A stretch of DNA of 64,000 nt from Hydrogenophaga sp. IBVHS2 (GTDB lineage Bacteria; Pseudomonadota; Gammaproteobacteria; Burkholderiales; Burkholderiaceae_C): positions 124,001 to 188,000 of the forward strand of contig NZ_NFUT01000002.1 in NCBI RefSeq assembly GCF_002127215.1, written 5' to 3'. Of this stretch, positions 9,038 through 19,887 are shown one piece after another. How positions within the stretch are numbered: the first letter of the stretch is position 1; the number at the start of each line of letters is the position of its first letter. The translations under genes were made by a program, and so were the position numbers. Under the pieces are notes generated by a model, which saw only the letters and a program-made list of their open reading frames with translations, did not search any database and was not told where the DNA came from.

Positions 9038-9115
9038 CCCGGGAGTGTGCCTGTTGTGGCGGAAGTCTCTTGTGAACCGCCGCCGACCAGCCGCAACCAG
9101 GTGTATCCGTGCGGT

Positions 9116-10042
9116 TCAGCCCCCCGCCAGAAAGGCTTCCACCCGGCGGGCCAGCTCGGCCGGCTGGTCGTGGTGCAGCATGTGGCCGCAATCGGGCAGC
9201 CCGGTCTCCTGCAGATGCGGAATGTGGCGGATGCGTTCGCGGTAGTCGGCCAGGGTGTAGCGGTCCTTCCACCACTGGGCCAGGCTGTCGTCGCTGGCGG
9301 TGACCGACAGGGTGGGCGCGGTGATGCGCTCGTACACCGCCACCGCCTCGTCGGCCCGGTACAGGTAGGCGCTCACCACCTTGTGGGCGGCATCGCCCAG
9401 GATGGTCCAGCGCCCGTCCGGTCCGGGCGCCGCCCATTGGCCGGCCAGCCATTCGGCCTTGTCGGCCGGCAGGCGCGGGTTGGTCTTCATGAGGCGGCGG
9501 GCCACGCCCTGCACGTCGTCGTAGGTCTGCAGGCCCTTGCTGCCCGCACGGCAGTCCCGGATCTCGTCGAGCCATTGGGCGTAGCGGCCCGGCGCCTGTG
9601 CAGCGCGCGTGGCCGGCATGCCGAAGCCCTCCAGGTTGACCAGCCGGCGCACCCGCTGCGGCCGCACCCCGGCGTAGATGGTGGCCACGTTGCCGCCCAT
9701 GCTGTGGCCCACCAGGTCCACCGGCCGGTCGGGCGACAGGTCATCGAGCAGGGCATCGAGATCGCCCAGGTAGTCGGGGAACCAGTAGCTGTCCACCGGC
9801 GGACCATCGCGCCGGGTCAGACCGAAGCCGCGCCAGTCGGGGGCCACGATCCAGCGGTCCTGCGACAGCGCATCCACCATGAACTGCCACGAGGCCGACA
9901 CGTCCATCCAGCCGTGCACCAGCACCAGCGGCGGCGTCTGCGGGTCGGGTTCGCCCCAGACGCGAAGGTGATAGGACAGACCGCGAACCGGCCGGAATTC
10001 GCTGCGGGAGGGTCGACGTGCTTGGTACATTCGGCCGATCAT
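9116..10042 (-). CDS. Alpha/beta-fold hydrolase
   Basis: This 308-residue soluble hydrolase has the oxyanion-loop motif LVLVHGWMD, the nucleophile elbow GHSMGG (serine about residue 115) and a late GHMLHHDQP histidine, so the catalytic triad appears complete. A helical lid fills the region between strands 6 and 7. The substrate cannot be predicted; haloalkane dehalogenase-like, esterase and epoxide-hydrolase-like proteins share this pattern. An alternative start is the ATG four codons in (MYQARRP). It diverges from the acyl-CoA synthetase with only 23 bp between starts, so the promoters must overlap the coding ends. The pairing hints at a shared carboxylate or ester substrate. Confidence 0.8.
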   Translation of the reverse strand: MIGRMYQARRPSRSEFRPVRGLSYHLRVWGEPDPQTPPLVLVHGWMDVSASWQFMVDALSQDRWIVAPDWRGFGLTRRDGPPVDSYWFPDYLGDLDALLDDLSPDRPVDLVGHSMGGNVATIYAGVRPQRVRRLVNLEGFGMPATRAAQAPGRYAQWLDEIRDCRAGSKGLQTYDDVQGVARRLMKTNPRLPADKAEWLAGQWAAPGPDGRWTILGDAAHKVVSAYLYRADEAVAVYERITAPTLSVTASDDSLAQWWKDRYTLADYRERIRHIPHLQETGLPDCGHMLHHDQPAELARRVEAFLAGG

Positions 10043-10065
10043 AGAGACGCCCCCGGAGACAGACG

Positions 10066-11793
10066 ATGCCCCACCGTCAAGGCAGCGACACCCCGCGCCC
10101 CGACCTGCACCAGGCCCTGCACAGCCGATTCGGCTGGCAGGTGCCGGACCTGTTCAACATGGCCGAGGTCTGTTCCCGGCGCTGGGCGGCCGACCGGAAG
10201 CACGCCGGCACCACCGCGGTGATCGACACCGCTCCCGGCCAGCCCGACCGCACATTCACCTACGCCGATCTGCAGGCCCAGTCCAACCGGCTGTCCAATG
10301 TGCTGGCCTCCCTGGGCGTGCGCCGGGGCGACCGGGTGGCCATCGTGCTGCCGCAGCGGTTCGAGACCGCCGTGGCCTACATGGCGGTGCTGCAGATGGG
10401 TGCGGTGGGCATGCCGCTGTCGCAGCTGTTCGGGCCGGAGGCGCTGTCGTACCGGCTGCACGACAGCGAGGCGGTGGTGGCCCTGTGCGATGCCGGCACG
10501 CTGCCCGGCATACAGGCCGTGGCGGCGGAGAGCCCGCTGCTGCGCCATGTGGTCTGCATGGACGCGCCGGCCGACGGCACGGTGCTGGACTGGACCGCCC
10601 TGTGCACGCAGGCAGCTGACCGGTTCGATCTGGTCAGCACCCATGCCGACGATCCGGCGGTGCTCATCTACACCAGCGGCACCACCGGCAACCCCAAGGG
10701 GGCGCTCATTCCGCACCGGGCGCTCATCGGCAACCTGACCGGTTTCGTGTGCAGCCAGAACTGGTTCGGCTTCGACCCGTTCGATGCGCGCCAGCCCTCG
10801 AAGGCCGTGTTCTGGTCCCCGGCCGACTGGGCCTGGACCGGCGGCCTGATGGATGCGCTGCTGCCCACGTTGTACTTCGGTCGGCCCATCGTGGCACACA
10901 ACGGCCGCTTCGGCCCGCAGGTCGCCTTCGAGCTGATCGAGCGGCACGGTGTGACCCACACCTTCCTGTTCCCCACCGCGCTCAAGGCCATGATGAAGGC
11001 CTTTCCGCAACCCTCGCAGCAGTTCCGTTTCCGGCTGCAGGCCATCATGAGTGCCGGCGAGGCCGTGGGCGACGCGGTGTTCGCCTATTGCCGCGATCAG
11101 CTGGGCGTGGTGGTCAACGAGATGTTCGGCCAGACCGAGATCAACTACATCGTGGGCAACTGCGACCGTCTCTACCCCGCGCGCGCCGGCAGCATGGGCA
11201 AGGCCTATCCGGGCCACCGGGTGGCCGTCATCGACGACGAAGGCCGCGAATGCCCGCCCGGCACGCCGGGCGATGTGGCGGTGCACCGGCTCGATGTGCA
11301 CGGCGACCCCGACCCGGTGTTCTTCCTGGGCTACTGGAAGAACGACCGCGCCACCCGCGCCAAGTTCACCGGCGACCCGGCTTCCAGCTGGTGCCGCACC
11401 GGCGACCTGGCGGTGCAGGACGCCGACGGCTACCTCTGGTACCAGGGCCGCAGCGACGACGTGTTCAAGGCCGCCGGCTACCGCATCGGCCCCAGCGAGA
11501 TCGAGAACTGTCTGGTCAAGCACCCGGCCGTGGCCAACGCGGCGGTGGTGCCCAAACCCGACGCCGAACGCGGCGCGGTGGTCAAGGCCTATGTGGTGCT
11601 GGCCCCCGGACACACCGGCAATCCGGCGCTGGTGGCCTCGCTGCAGGCGCACGTGAAGGGGCAGCTCGCGCCTTACGAATACCCCAAGGAGATCGAGTTC
11701 ATCGACGCCCTGCCCATGACCACCACCGGCAAGGTGCAGCGACGGGTGCTGCGCCTGCAGGAGGAGGAGCGGGCGCGCCAGGCTCAGCGCTGA
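10066..11793 (+). CDS. AMP-binding acyl-CoA synthetase (medium-chain/acetyl type)
   Basis: This 575-residue enzyme adenylates a carboxylic acid and transfers it to coenzyme A. The P-loop-like A3 motif IYTSGTTGNPKG is near residues 200-211, followed by FWSPADWAWTGG, MFGQTEINYIVGNC, the hinge YLWYQGRSDDVFKAAGYRIGP (split over the A7/A8 motifs) and the catalytic lysine in TTGKVQRRVLR near residue 555. The GQTE and WSPADWAWTGG signatures are those of the acetyl/medium-chain (ACSM-like) group rather than long-chain FadD. Chain length is not certain. Its end overlaps the convergent OmpA-like gene by 10 bp. Confidence 0.88.
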   Translation: MPHRQGSDTPRPDLHQALHSRFGWQVPDLFNMAEVCSRRWAADRKHAGTTAVIDTAPGQPDRTFTYADLQAQSNRLSNVLASLGVRRGDRVAIVLPQRFETAVAYMAVLQMGAVGMPLSQLFGPEALSYRLHDSEAVVALCDAGTLPGIQAVAAESPLLRHVVCMDAPADGTVLDWTALCTQAADRFDLVSTHADDPAVLIYTSGTTGNPKGALIPHRALIGNLTGFVCSQNWFGFDPFDARQPSKAVFWSPADWAWTGGLMDALLPTLYFGRPIVAHNGRFGPQVAFELIERHGVTHTFLFPTALKAMMKAFPQPSQQFRFRLQAIMSAGEAVGDAVFAYCRDQLGVVVNEMFGQTEINYIVGNCDRLYPARAGSMGKAYPGHRVAVIDDEGRECPPGTPGDVAVHRLDVHGDPDPVFFLGYWKNDRATRAKFTGDPASSWCRTGDLAVQDADGYLWYQGRSDDVFKAAGYRIGPSEIENCLVKHPAVANAAVVPKPDAERGAVVKAYVVLAPGHTGNPALVASLQAHVKGQLAPYEYPKEIEFIDALPMTTTGKVQRRVLRLQEEERARQAQR

Positions 11794-12473
11794 GCCGTGG
11801 TGGCCGGTTCGGCCACGTAGATCTCGACCCGCCGGTTGGCGGCCCGTCCGGCGGCGCTGCCGTTGTCGGCCACCGGCTCGCGCGAGCCGCGGCCATCGGT
11901 GGTGAAGCGCGCGGCCGACACCCCACGGCCCACGAGGTAGTCGCGGGTGGCGTTGGCGCGGTCCACCGACAGCGGGTTGTTGATGGCGTCGCTGCCGGTG
12001 TTGTCGGTGTGGCCGACGATGGTCACCTGGGTGATCTGGTTCTGCTGCAGGGTGCCGGCGAACTGGTTGAGCACACCGGCCAGCGCCGGGCTGATGGCCG
12101 AGCGCCCGACGGCGAAGCCGGCATCGGCCGGCACATCGAGCTTGAGGCGGTTGTCGGCGGTCTGGCTCACGCCGATGCCGGTGCCCTGGGTGGCCTTCTC
12201 CATGGCCTTCTTCTGTTCCTGCATGCGGGTCGACCAGATGTAGCCGCCCAGCGCGCCGGCGCCGGCACCGATGACGGCGCCCTGCGTGGCGCCCTTGGAA
12301 CCACCGGTGAGTCCGCCCAGCACGGCGCCCGCCAGGGCGCCGATGCCGGCACCCTTGGCCGAGTCGGACTGGGTCTCGCTCATGTTCGCGCACCCGGACA
12401 GCACCAGGGCGATGGTGACCACGCCAAGCGTGAAGCGGGATGCAGCGGCAGCGGGTGCAGAGGAGGTGTTCAT
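11784..12473 (-). CDS. OmpA-family lipoprotein (YiaD-like)
   Basis: This 229-residue outer-membrane lipoprotein has a lipobox LSGC (cysteine about residue 28). Next comes a glycine-zipper stretch (GAGIGALAGAVLGGLTGGS and a second GAVIGAGAGALGGYI), then an OmpA C-terminal peptidoglycan-binding domain at about 115-222. The domain shows TIVGHTDNTGSDAINNPLS and the D/R pair that binds diaminopimelate (LSVDRANATRDYL, NRRVEIYV). It should tether the outer membrane to the cell wall. Spacing to the divergent aldo/keto reductase is 74 bp, where an AT-richer patch (AACTTATACC) may hold its promoter. Confidence 0.92.
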   Translation of the reverse strand: MNTSSAPAAAASRFTLGVVTIALVLSGCANMSETQSDSAKGAGIGALAGAVLGGLTGGSKGATQGAVIGAGAGALGGYIWSTRMQEQKKAMEKATQGTGIGVSQTADNRLKLDVPADAGFAVGRSAISPALAGVLNQFAGTLQQNQITQVTIVGHTDNTGSDAINNPLSVDRANATRDYLVGRGVSAARFTTDGRGSREPVADNGSAAGRAANRRVEIYVAEPATTAQR

Positions 12474-12547
12474 GTGGGTTCTCCGGAGGGTCGGGGGTGT
12501 GACAGGCCTAAACTTATACCCTCACCCTGTATCGCCTCTGTTTACGA

Positions 12548-13609
12548 ATGTTTCACATGACCCCTGTTTCCCTGGGCCGGAGCCCGCTGCGCGCATCGCC
12601 CATCTGCCTGGGCACCATGACCTTCGGCGAGCAGGTGGCCGAGCCGGATGCCCACCGCATCCTGGACCGCGCGGTGGAGCGCGGCATCGACTTTCTGGAT
12701 GCCGCCGAGATGTACCCGGTGCCGGCGCGCGCCGAGACCTGTGGGGCCACCGAAACCATCATTGGCCGCTGGCTGGCCGCGCGCCCCGGCATGCGCCAGC
12801 GCATCGTGCTGGCCACCAAGGTGGCCGGGCCTTCGCGGGGCATGCCCTGGATCCGGGGCGACCAGTCCGGCCTGACCCGGGCCGAGGTCATCGCGGCCTG
12901 CGACGGCAGCCTCAAACGCCTGCAGACCGAGGTGATCGACCTCTACCAGCTGCACTGGCCGGCGCGCAACGTGCCGGTGTTCGGCAACCTGTATTTCGAC
13001 CCGACCAAGGACCGCGCCTGCGCCGCCATCGACGAGCAGCTCGATGCCCTGGACACCCTGGTCAAGGCCGGCAAGGTGCGGGCCGTGGGCCTGTCCAACG
13101 AGTCGCCCTGGGGCGTGCACGAGTTCGTGCGGCTGGCGGACGAGCGCGGACTGCCGCGCGTGGCCACGGTGCAGAACCCGTACTGCCTGATCAACCGGTC
13201 GTACGAGAACGCGCTGGACGAGACCTGCCACCGCCTGGGCGTGTCGCTGCTGGCCTACTCGCCGCTGGGCTTCGGTCTGCTGTCGGGCAAGTACGACGAG
13301 ACCGGCCTGGCGGGCGACCACGGCCGAATGGCCATTTTTGAATCGATGCGCAAGCAGCGCTGGGGCCGACCGGAGTCGCTGGCCGCGGCCCGCCGCTACA
13401 ACGCGCTCGCCCGCGAACACGGGCTCACGCCGGCGCAGCTGGCGCTGGCCTTCTGCTACCGCAACTGGCGCGTGGCGAGCACCATCATCGGCGTGACCAG
13501 CGTGGCCCAGCTCGATGAATGCATCGACGCCTGGAACGTGCAGCTGTCGCCCGAACTGCTGGCCGCCATCGACCAGGTCCGCTGGGAGCTGCGCGACCCG
13601 GCCCAGTGA
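12548..13609 (+). CDS. Aldo/keto reductase, Tas-like
   Basis: This 353-residue NADPH-dependent oxidoreductase of the AKR superfamily has a TIM-barrel fold. The catalytic tetrad is recognisable: aspartate and tyrosine in FLDAAEMYP, lysine in LATKVAGPS and histidine in YQLHWPAR. The cofactor-binding end (SPLGFGLLSGKYDE, then STIIGVTSVAQLDE) is conserved. The arrangement and extra loop after LHWPARNVPVFG resemble E. coli Tas. The physiological substrate is not predictable. Two ATGs (12548 and 12557, MTPVSLGRS) could start it. It is followed 12 bp later by ybaK. Confidence 0.9.
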   Translation: MFHMTPVSLGRSPLRASPICLGTMTFGEQVAEPDAHRILDRAVERGIDFLDAAEMYPVPARAETCGATETIIGRWLAARPGMRQRIVLATKVAGPSRGMPWIRGDQSGLTRAEVIAACDGSLKRLQTEVIDLYQLHWPARNVPVFGNLYFDPTKDRACAAIDEQLDALDTLVKAGKVRAVGLSNESPWGVHEFVRLADERGLPRVATVQNPYCLINRSYENALDETCHRLGVSLLAYSPLGFGLLSGKYDETGLAGDHGRMAIFESMRKQRWGRPESLAAARRYNALAREHGLTPAQLALAFCYRNWRVASTIIGVTSVAQLDECIDAWNVQLSPELLAAIDQVRWELRDPAQ

Positions 13610-13621
13610 CAGGGCAGGCCG

Positions 13622-14113
13622 ATGGGCAAGAAGGTTCACGTCAGCGAGACGCCGGCCACCGCCTGGCTCAAGGCCCATGGCGTGGTCTACACCGAGCATC
13701 CGTACGAGTACCTGGAGCACGGAGGTGCCCAGCACAGCGCCCAGGTGCTGGGGCTGGACCCCTTCGCGGTGGTCAAGACCCTGATCATGCAGGACCAGGA
13801 CGCCAAACCCCTGGCCATCCTCATGCACGGCAACCGCACCGTGTCCACCAAGAACCTGGCCCGGCAGATCGGGGTCCGATCGGTCGAACCCTGCAAGCCG
13901 GAGGTGGCCAACCGCCACAGCGGGTATCTGGTGGGTGGCACCTCGCCGTTCGGCCTGCGGCGTGACATGCCGGTGTATGTGGAATCCACGGTGCTCGGGC
14001 TGCCCCGCATCTGGATCAATGGCGGGCGGCGGGGCTTTCTGGTGGGCATCGATCCTGCGGTGCTGGCCGGGCCGCTCGGTGCGACGCCGGTGCAGTGCGC
14101 GCTGGCAGAATAG
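13622..14113 (+). CDS. ybaK: Cys-tRNA(Pro)/Cys-tRNA(Cys) deacylase YbaK/EbsC family
   Basis: This 163-residue editing protein hydrolyses cysteine wrongly attached to tRNA-Pro. The family's catalytic lysine region (DPFAVVKTLIMQ) is present, with the conserved LAILMHGNRTVSTKNLA and the glycine-rich VGGTSPFGLRRDMPVYVE loop. The C-terminal ING-GRRGFLVGIDP block is also standard. Length is normal for YbaK (159 residues). It lies in the rightward series with the aldo/keto reductase and plsY. ProXp-like specificity for another aminoacyl-tRNA is the alternative, but the GGTSPFG loop favours YbaK. Confidence 0.93.
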   Translation: MGKKVHVSETPATAWLKAHGVVYTEHPYEYLEHGGAQHSAQVLGLDPFAVVKTLIMQDQDAKPLAILMHGNRTVSTKNLARQIGVRSVEPCKPEVANRHSGYLVGGTSPFGLRRDMPVYVESTVLGLPRIWINGGRRGFLVGIDPAVLAGPLGATPVQCALAE

Positions 14114-14173
14114 GCCGGCAGAACTGGCCCTGTCCGTCGGGCCCAGCCGCCCAGACCGCTTCGGAGCATTCCC

Positions 14174-14803
14174 TTGGACTTCCTCTACCCGCTGCTGGCC
14201 ACCGTGGCCAGCTACCTGATCGGCTCGTTGTCGTTTGCCGTGCTGGTGAGCCGCCTCATGGGCCTGAACGACCCCCGCACCTATGGCAGCAAGAACCCGG
14301 GCGCCACCAACGTGCTGCGCTCGGGCAACCGCAAGGCGGCCGTGCTCACCCTGCTGCTCGACGCCTTCAAGGGCTGGCTGCCGGTGGTGCTGGTGCAGGG
14401 CTGGGGTGAACCGTACGGTCTGGGTGCCGGCACGGTGGCCCTGGTGGGTCTGGCGGCCTTCCTGGGCCATCTGTTCCCGGTGTTCTTCCGCTTTCAGGGC
14501 GGCAAGGGCGTGGCCACGGCGGCCGGTGTCATCCTGGCCTTCAACCCCTGGCTGGGGCTGGCTTCGCTGGCCACCTGGATCATCGTGGCGTACTTCTTCC
14601 GGTTCTCGTCGCTGGCGGCCATCGTGACCGCGGTGTTCGCGCCCGCCTACTTTCTGCTCGGGCGTGGCGTGGCCTGGGACGCGCCGGGTGTGATGGTGCT
14701 GGCCCTGGCCGTCATGGGCGTGCTGCTGATCTGGCGCCATGCCGAGAACATCAACCGCCTGCTGGCCGGCACCGAGAGCCGCCTGGGCGCCAAAAAGAAG
14801 TGA
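14174..14803 (+). CDS. plsY: Glycerol-3-phosphate acyltransferase PlsY
   Basis: This 209-residue inner-membrane enzyme transfers an acyl group from acyl-phosphate to glycerol-3-phosphate, the first step of phospholipid synthesis. The three catalytic motifs are present: [13 protein letters not shown], then [20 protein letters not shown], and a third motif near the C-terminal helices ending [17 protein letters not shown]. Five transmembrane helices are expected. The start is TTG (14174), with a CGGAG ribosome site upstream; it gives the normal short N-terminus before the first helix. The RidA homologue starts 5 bp after its stop. Confidence 0.95.
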   Translation: MDFLYPLLATVASYLIGSLSFAVLVSRLMGLNDPRTYGSKNPGATNVLRSGNRKAAVLTLLLDAFKGWLPVVLVQGWGEPYGLGAGTVALVGLAAFLGHLFPVFFRFQGGKGVATAAGVILAFNPWLGLASLATWIIVAYFFRFSSLAAIVTAVFAPAYFLLGRGVAWDAPGVMVLALAVMGVLLIWRHAENINRLLAGTESRLGAKKK

Positions 14804-14807
14804 TGCC

Positions 14808-15173
14808 ATGAGTTCTCCCGAGCGCTACATCCACCGGGTCGGCATGGCCACGCGCTACAGCGAAGCCGCCGTGTTCCAGGGCATCGTCTACCTGGCCGGC
14901 ATGGTGCCCGAGCGCGGCGACACCGACATCGCCGGTCAGACCGCCGACGTGCTGGCCCAGGTCGAGCAGCGCCTGATCGAGTGTGGGAGCCACAAGTCGC
15001 GCATCCTGCGCGCGCAGATCTATCTGGCCGACATCGCCGACATCGGCGCCATGAACGCGGTGTGGGACGCCTGGGTGGTGCCGGGTGCGGCGCCGCCCCG
15101 GGCCACGGTGCAGGCCGCGCTGGCCGACCCGGCCTGGCGCATCGAGATCGTGGTCACGGCCGCGGTGGCCTGA
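14808..15173 (+). CDS. RidA/YjgF/UK114 family protein
   Basis: This 121-residue protein belongs to the RidA family, whose core members hydrolyse reactive enamine/imine intermediates from PLP enzymes. The trimer-forming fold is visible in VFQGIVYLAGMVPE, the middle ILRAQIYLADI and the late PPRATVQAALADPAWRIEIVVTA, where the arginine that binds the substrate carboxylate is kept. Several residues differ from canonical RidA, so it is more likely one of the Rid paralogue groups (YjgH/YoaB-like). The ATG at 14808 gives the normal N-terminus. It is tightly spaced after plsY. Confidence 0.88.
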   Translation: MSSPERYIHRVGMATRYSEAAVFQGIVYLAGMVPERGDTDIAGQTADVLAQVEQRLIECGSHKSRILRAQIYLADIADIGAMNAVWDAWVVPGAAPPRATVQAALADPAWRIEIVVTAAVA

Positions 15174-15178
15174 ACGTT

Positions 15179-15838
15179 TCAGTAACGCCGCTCCAGCGTG
15201 AGCTGGTCGTTGGTGCGCTGCATCTGGAAGCGGTTGAGGAAGCTGTTGCCCAGCAGCACCGACGGCATGGGCTGCGGCAGCACGATGGCGCTCACACCAT
15301 AGATCTGGGCCTCGCCGACCCTCACCGAGTCCAGCTGGATGCGGTGACCGTTGACCTGGCCGTTGGCGGTGGACACCGTCACCCGCTGACCCTTGGCGAA
15401 GTCGAGATTGATGCGTTTCGCTTCGCTCTCGCTCAGGATGACCTCGGTCGCTCCGGTATCCACCAGGAACTGCACCGAGCGCCCGTTGATCTGGCCGGCC
15501 GGTGAGAAGTGTCCGCGGCTGTCGGCCGTCATCACCACCCGGCCGCTGCCTTGCGGTGCGGCCCCACCGCCCAGGCTGACCGGGGCCTCGCCCACCCGCA
15601 GGGTCTGGCGACGGCCATCGATTTCGACCGTGGCCACTTCGCCGTCGAGCTTGAGCAGCTTCACGCCCTGGTGGGTCTGACCCACGCCCACGAAGCGGGG
15701 TGCGCCGCCCTCCACGATCAGCAGTGCGCGCGAGCCGGACACACCGCCCAGGGCCACCTGCTGCGCGGCCGCCGGCAGCGACACGCCCGAGCCCAGCGTC
15801 ACCGCCAGCAGCAGGGACGTCAGGGCAGGGCGGTGCAT
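15179..15838 (-). CDS. Retropepsin-like aspartic protease, secreted (TIGR02281 family)
   Basis: This 219-residue protein has a signal peptide (LLLAVTLGSGVSLPAAA) and a C-terminal single-lobe pepsin fold. The catalytic motif is FLVDTGATEVILSES, with the usual downstream VLLGNSFLNRF that forms the second conserved strand. The N-terminal half (about 25-95) is a beta-rich PDZ-like or pilus-assembly-like segment (VGVGQTHQGVKLLKLDGEVA). Like retroviral proteases it should act as a dimer, in the periplasm. The substrate is unknown. It lies 5 bp from the end of the convergent RidA gene and 7 bp downstream of yajQ, with which it is probably co-transcribed. Confidence 0.85.
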   Translation of the reverse strand: MHRPALTSLLLAVTLGSGVSLPAAAQQVALGGVSGSRALLIVEGGAPRFVGVGQTHQGVKLLKLDGEVATVEIDGRRQTLRVGEAPVSLGGGAAPQGSGRVVMTADSRGHFSPAGQINGRSVQFLVDTGATEVILSESEAKRINLDFAKGQRVTVSTANGQVNGHRIQLDSVRVGEAQIYGVSAIVLPQPMPSVLLGNSFLNRFQMQRTNDQLTLERRY

Positions 15839-15845
15839 GGGGAGG

Positions 15846-16331
15846 TCAGTCGCGGAAGTTGTTGAACGACAGCGGCAGGTCTTTCAGCTCGCTGCGGATC
15901 AGGGCCATGGCGGCCTGCAGGTCGTCGCGCTTGGCGCCGGTCACGCGCACCGCATCGCCCTGGATGGCGGCCTGCACCTTGAGCTTGCTGCCCTTGATGA
16001 CCTGCTGGATCTTCTTGCCGTCCTCGGTGCTGATGCCGTTGCGCACCTTCACCACCTGCTTGACCTTGTCGCCACCCACCTTCTCGACCTTGCCCACATC
16101 GAGGAAACGCACGTCCACGTTGCGCTTGGCCAGCTTGTTGCGCAGCACGTCGTCGATCTGCTGCAGCTGGAAATCGGCATCGCCGAACAGGGTGATCTCC
16201 TTGTCCTTGAGCTCGATGGCGGCGCTGGTGCCCTTGAAGTCGAAGCGGGTGCCGATCTCGCGGGAGACCTGGTCGATGGCGTTCTTGACCTCGACGAAAT
16301 CGGCTTCGAGAACGGTGTCGAAAGATGGCAT
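15846..16331 (-). CDS. yajQ: YajQ family nucleotide-binding protein
   Basis: This 161-residue cytosolic protein belongs to the YajQ/DUF520 family, members of which bind cyclic di-GMP or nucleotides. It opens with the invariant [33 protein letters not shown] and [19 protein letters not shown] are also family blocks. Length is typical (160-163). The ATG at 16329-16331 matches the conserved N-terminus; the frame upstream is only open because it lies opposite murB. It diverges from murB across 87 bp. Downstream it is followed closely by the retropepsin gene. Confidence 0.95.
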   Translation of the reverse strand: MPSFDTVLEADFVEVKNAIDQVSREIGTRFDFKGTSAAIELKDKEITLFGDADFQLQQIDDVLRNKLAKRNVDVRFLDVGKVEKVGGDKVKQVVKVRNGISTEDGKKIQQVIKGSKLKVQAAIQGDAVRVTGAKRDDLQAAMALIRSELKDLPLSFNNFRD

Positions 16332-16418
16332 GGTGGTGGGCGGGAAAAGGGTCTGCGGAAGGGCTGCAGGCGTTGGCCTCAAGGCCGGACGCGGCGGCCC
16401 GGGTGAGAGAATCGGCGG

Positions 16419-17471
16419 ATGATAGTCGAGAAGCAGGTACCCCTGCAGCCCCACAACACCTTCGGCATCGTGGCCCGCGCGCTGCACCTGGCGCGCCTGC
16501 GCCACGAGTCCGACATTGCCGCGCTGCGGGCCGATCCGCAGTGGTCGGCGCTCACCGCCGAGCAGCCGCCCTTCGTGCTGGGCGGCGGCAGCAATCTGGT
16601 CATCACCGGCGATGTGCGCCCCCTGGTGCTCAAGGTCGAGATCATGGGCCGCCGCCTGCTGCGCGAGACCGACAAGGGCTGGCTGGTGGAAGCCGGCGCC
16701 GGCGAGAACTGGCATGCCTTCGTGCAGTGGACCATCGAGCAGGGCTGGCCGGGCCTGGAAAACATGGCCCTCATCCCGGGCACGGTGGGGGCCTCGCCGG
16801 TGCAGAACATCGGCGCCTACGGCGTGGAGCTGCAGGACCGGTTCGATTCGCTGGACGCGATCGACCTGCAGACCGGCGAGCCCTTCACCCTGAACGCCGC
16901 GCAGTGCGGCTTCGGCTACCGCGATTCGGTGTTCAAGCATGCGCCGGCCGATGCGCGTGGCCTGGGTCTGGCCGGCCGCGCCCTCATCACCCGGGTGCGT
17001 TTCTGGCTGCCCAGGCCCTGGCAGCCGGTGCTGGGCTATGCCGACCTGGAGCGCCGCATGGCCGAGACCGGCAACACAGCGCCCGACGCCCGCACCCTGT
17101 TCGACTGGGTGGTGGACATCCGCCGCGCCAAGCTGCCGGACCCGGCGGTCATCGGCAATGCCGGCAGCTTCTTCAAGAACCCCACGGTCACGCCGGAGCA
17201 GTGCGCCGACATCATTGCCCGCGAGCCGCGGGTGGTGCACTACCCCATGCCCGACGGCACGGTGAAGCTGGCGGCGGGCTGGCTGATCGACGCCTGCGGC
17301 TGGAAGGGCCGGGGCGTGGGCAACGCAGGGGTCTACGAAAAGCAGGCGCTGGTGCTGGTGAACCGGGGCGGGGCCACCGGCGGCGAGGTGATGACGCTGG
17401 CGGGAGCCATCCAGACCAGCGTGTACGAGCGCTTCGGGATCCGGCTGGAGCCTGAGCCTGTGGTGATCTGA
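16419..17471 (+). CDS. murB: UDP-N-acetylmuramate dehydrogenase
   Basis: This 350-residue flavoenzyme reduces UDP-GlcNAc-enolpyruvate to UDP-MurNAc in peptidoglycan precursor synthesis. It is the E. coli (type I) form. The FAD-binding loops are [11 protein letters not shown] and [19 protein letters not shown]. The tyrosine loop (FGYRDSVFK) and the catalytic serine in [11 protein letters not shown] are present. The C-terminal glutamate is placed in [14 protein letters not shown]. Length matches E. coli MurB (342). It stands alone, with a foldback element and a terminator downstream before the convergent argG. Confidence 0.96.
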   Translation: MIVEKQVPLQPHNTFGIVARALHLARLRHESDIAALRADPQWSALTAEQPPFVLGGGSNLVITGDVRPLVLKVEIMGRRLLRETDKGWLVEAGAGENWHAFVQWTIEQGWPGLENMALIPGTVGASPVQNIGAYGVELQDRFDSLDAIDLQTGEPFTLNAAQCGFGYRDSVFKHAPADARGLGLAGRALITRVRFWLPRPWQPVLGYADLERRMAETGNTAPDARTLFDWVVDIRRAKLPDPAVIGNAGSFFKNPTVTPEQCADIIAREPRVVHYPMPDGTVKLAAGWLIDACGWKGRGVGNAGVYEKQALVLVNRGGATGGEVMTLAGAIQTSVYERFGIRLEPEPVVI

Positions 17472-17507
17472 CCGGTTTCTTGTCGGTTTTGCTCGTCTGC
17501 TTCTTCT

Positions 17508-17656
17508 GACGGGCTGGGGCGGGTGCCGGGCCTCTGGCCCACCTCGCGGGGGGCTGCCCGTGTGCGCTGGTGTTTCTTCGTCAACGCTGTGTGGGTACGC
17601 AGGCTCTGTGGCAACCGCGAATGGGGCCGGCGGCCCGGCACCCGCCCCAGCCCGTC
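17508..17656. repeat. 149-bp foldback element with 25-bp perfect terminal inverted repeats
   Basis: Positions 17508-17532 and 17632-17656 are exact inverted copies over 25 bases, separated by 99 bp. The pairing continues inside after small internal loops: 17536-17540 with 17624-17628 (GGCCC/GGGCC) and 17544-17549 with 17615-17620 (TCGCGG/CCGCGA). The whole element could therefore fold into a long hairpin. It lies in the convergent spacer between murB and argG and has no credible gene. It looks like a MITE or a large palindromic intergenic repeat. Genome copy number cannot be seen here. Confidence 0.85.
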
Positions 17657-17692
17657 CACACGATGGTGGTGCGCGGCCCTTCGATCGCCCAC

Positions 17693-17721
17693 AAAAAAGC
17701 CGCTCCAGAGAGCGGCCTTTT
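17693..17721. terminator. Bidirectional rho-independent terminator between murB and argG
   Basis: The stem GCCGCTC/GAGCGGC is flanked by six A on the left and four T on the right, so it can end transcripts in both directions. It lies 19 bp past the argG stop and 222 bp past murB, with the foldback element between it and murB. Confidence 0.85.
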
Positions 17722-17739
17722 CGGGGAACACAGGGAAGT

Positions 17740-19831
<2,092 letters not shown>

Positions 19832-19887
19832 GCCCGGATTGTCCCCGACGGGCCGGGCCGATCGGGGCCGATGGGACAATCCTGCCC

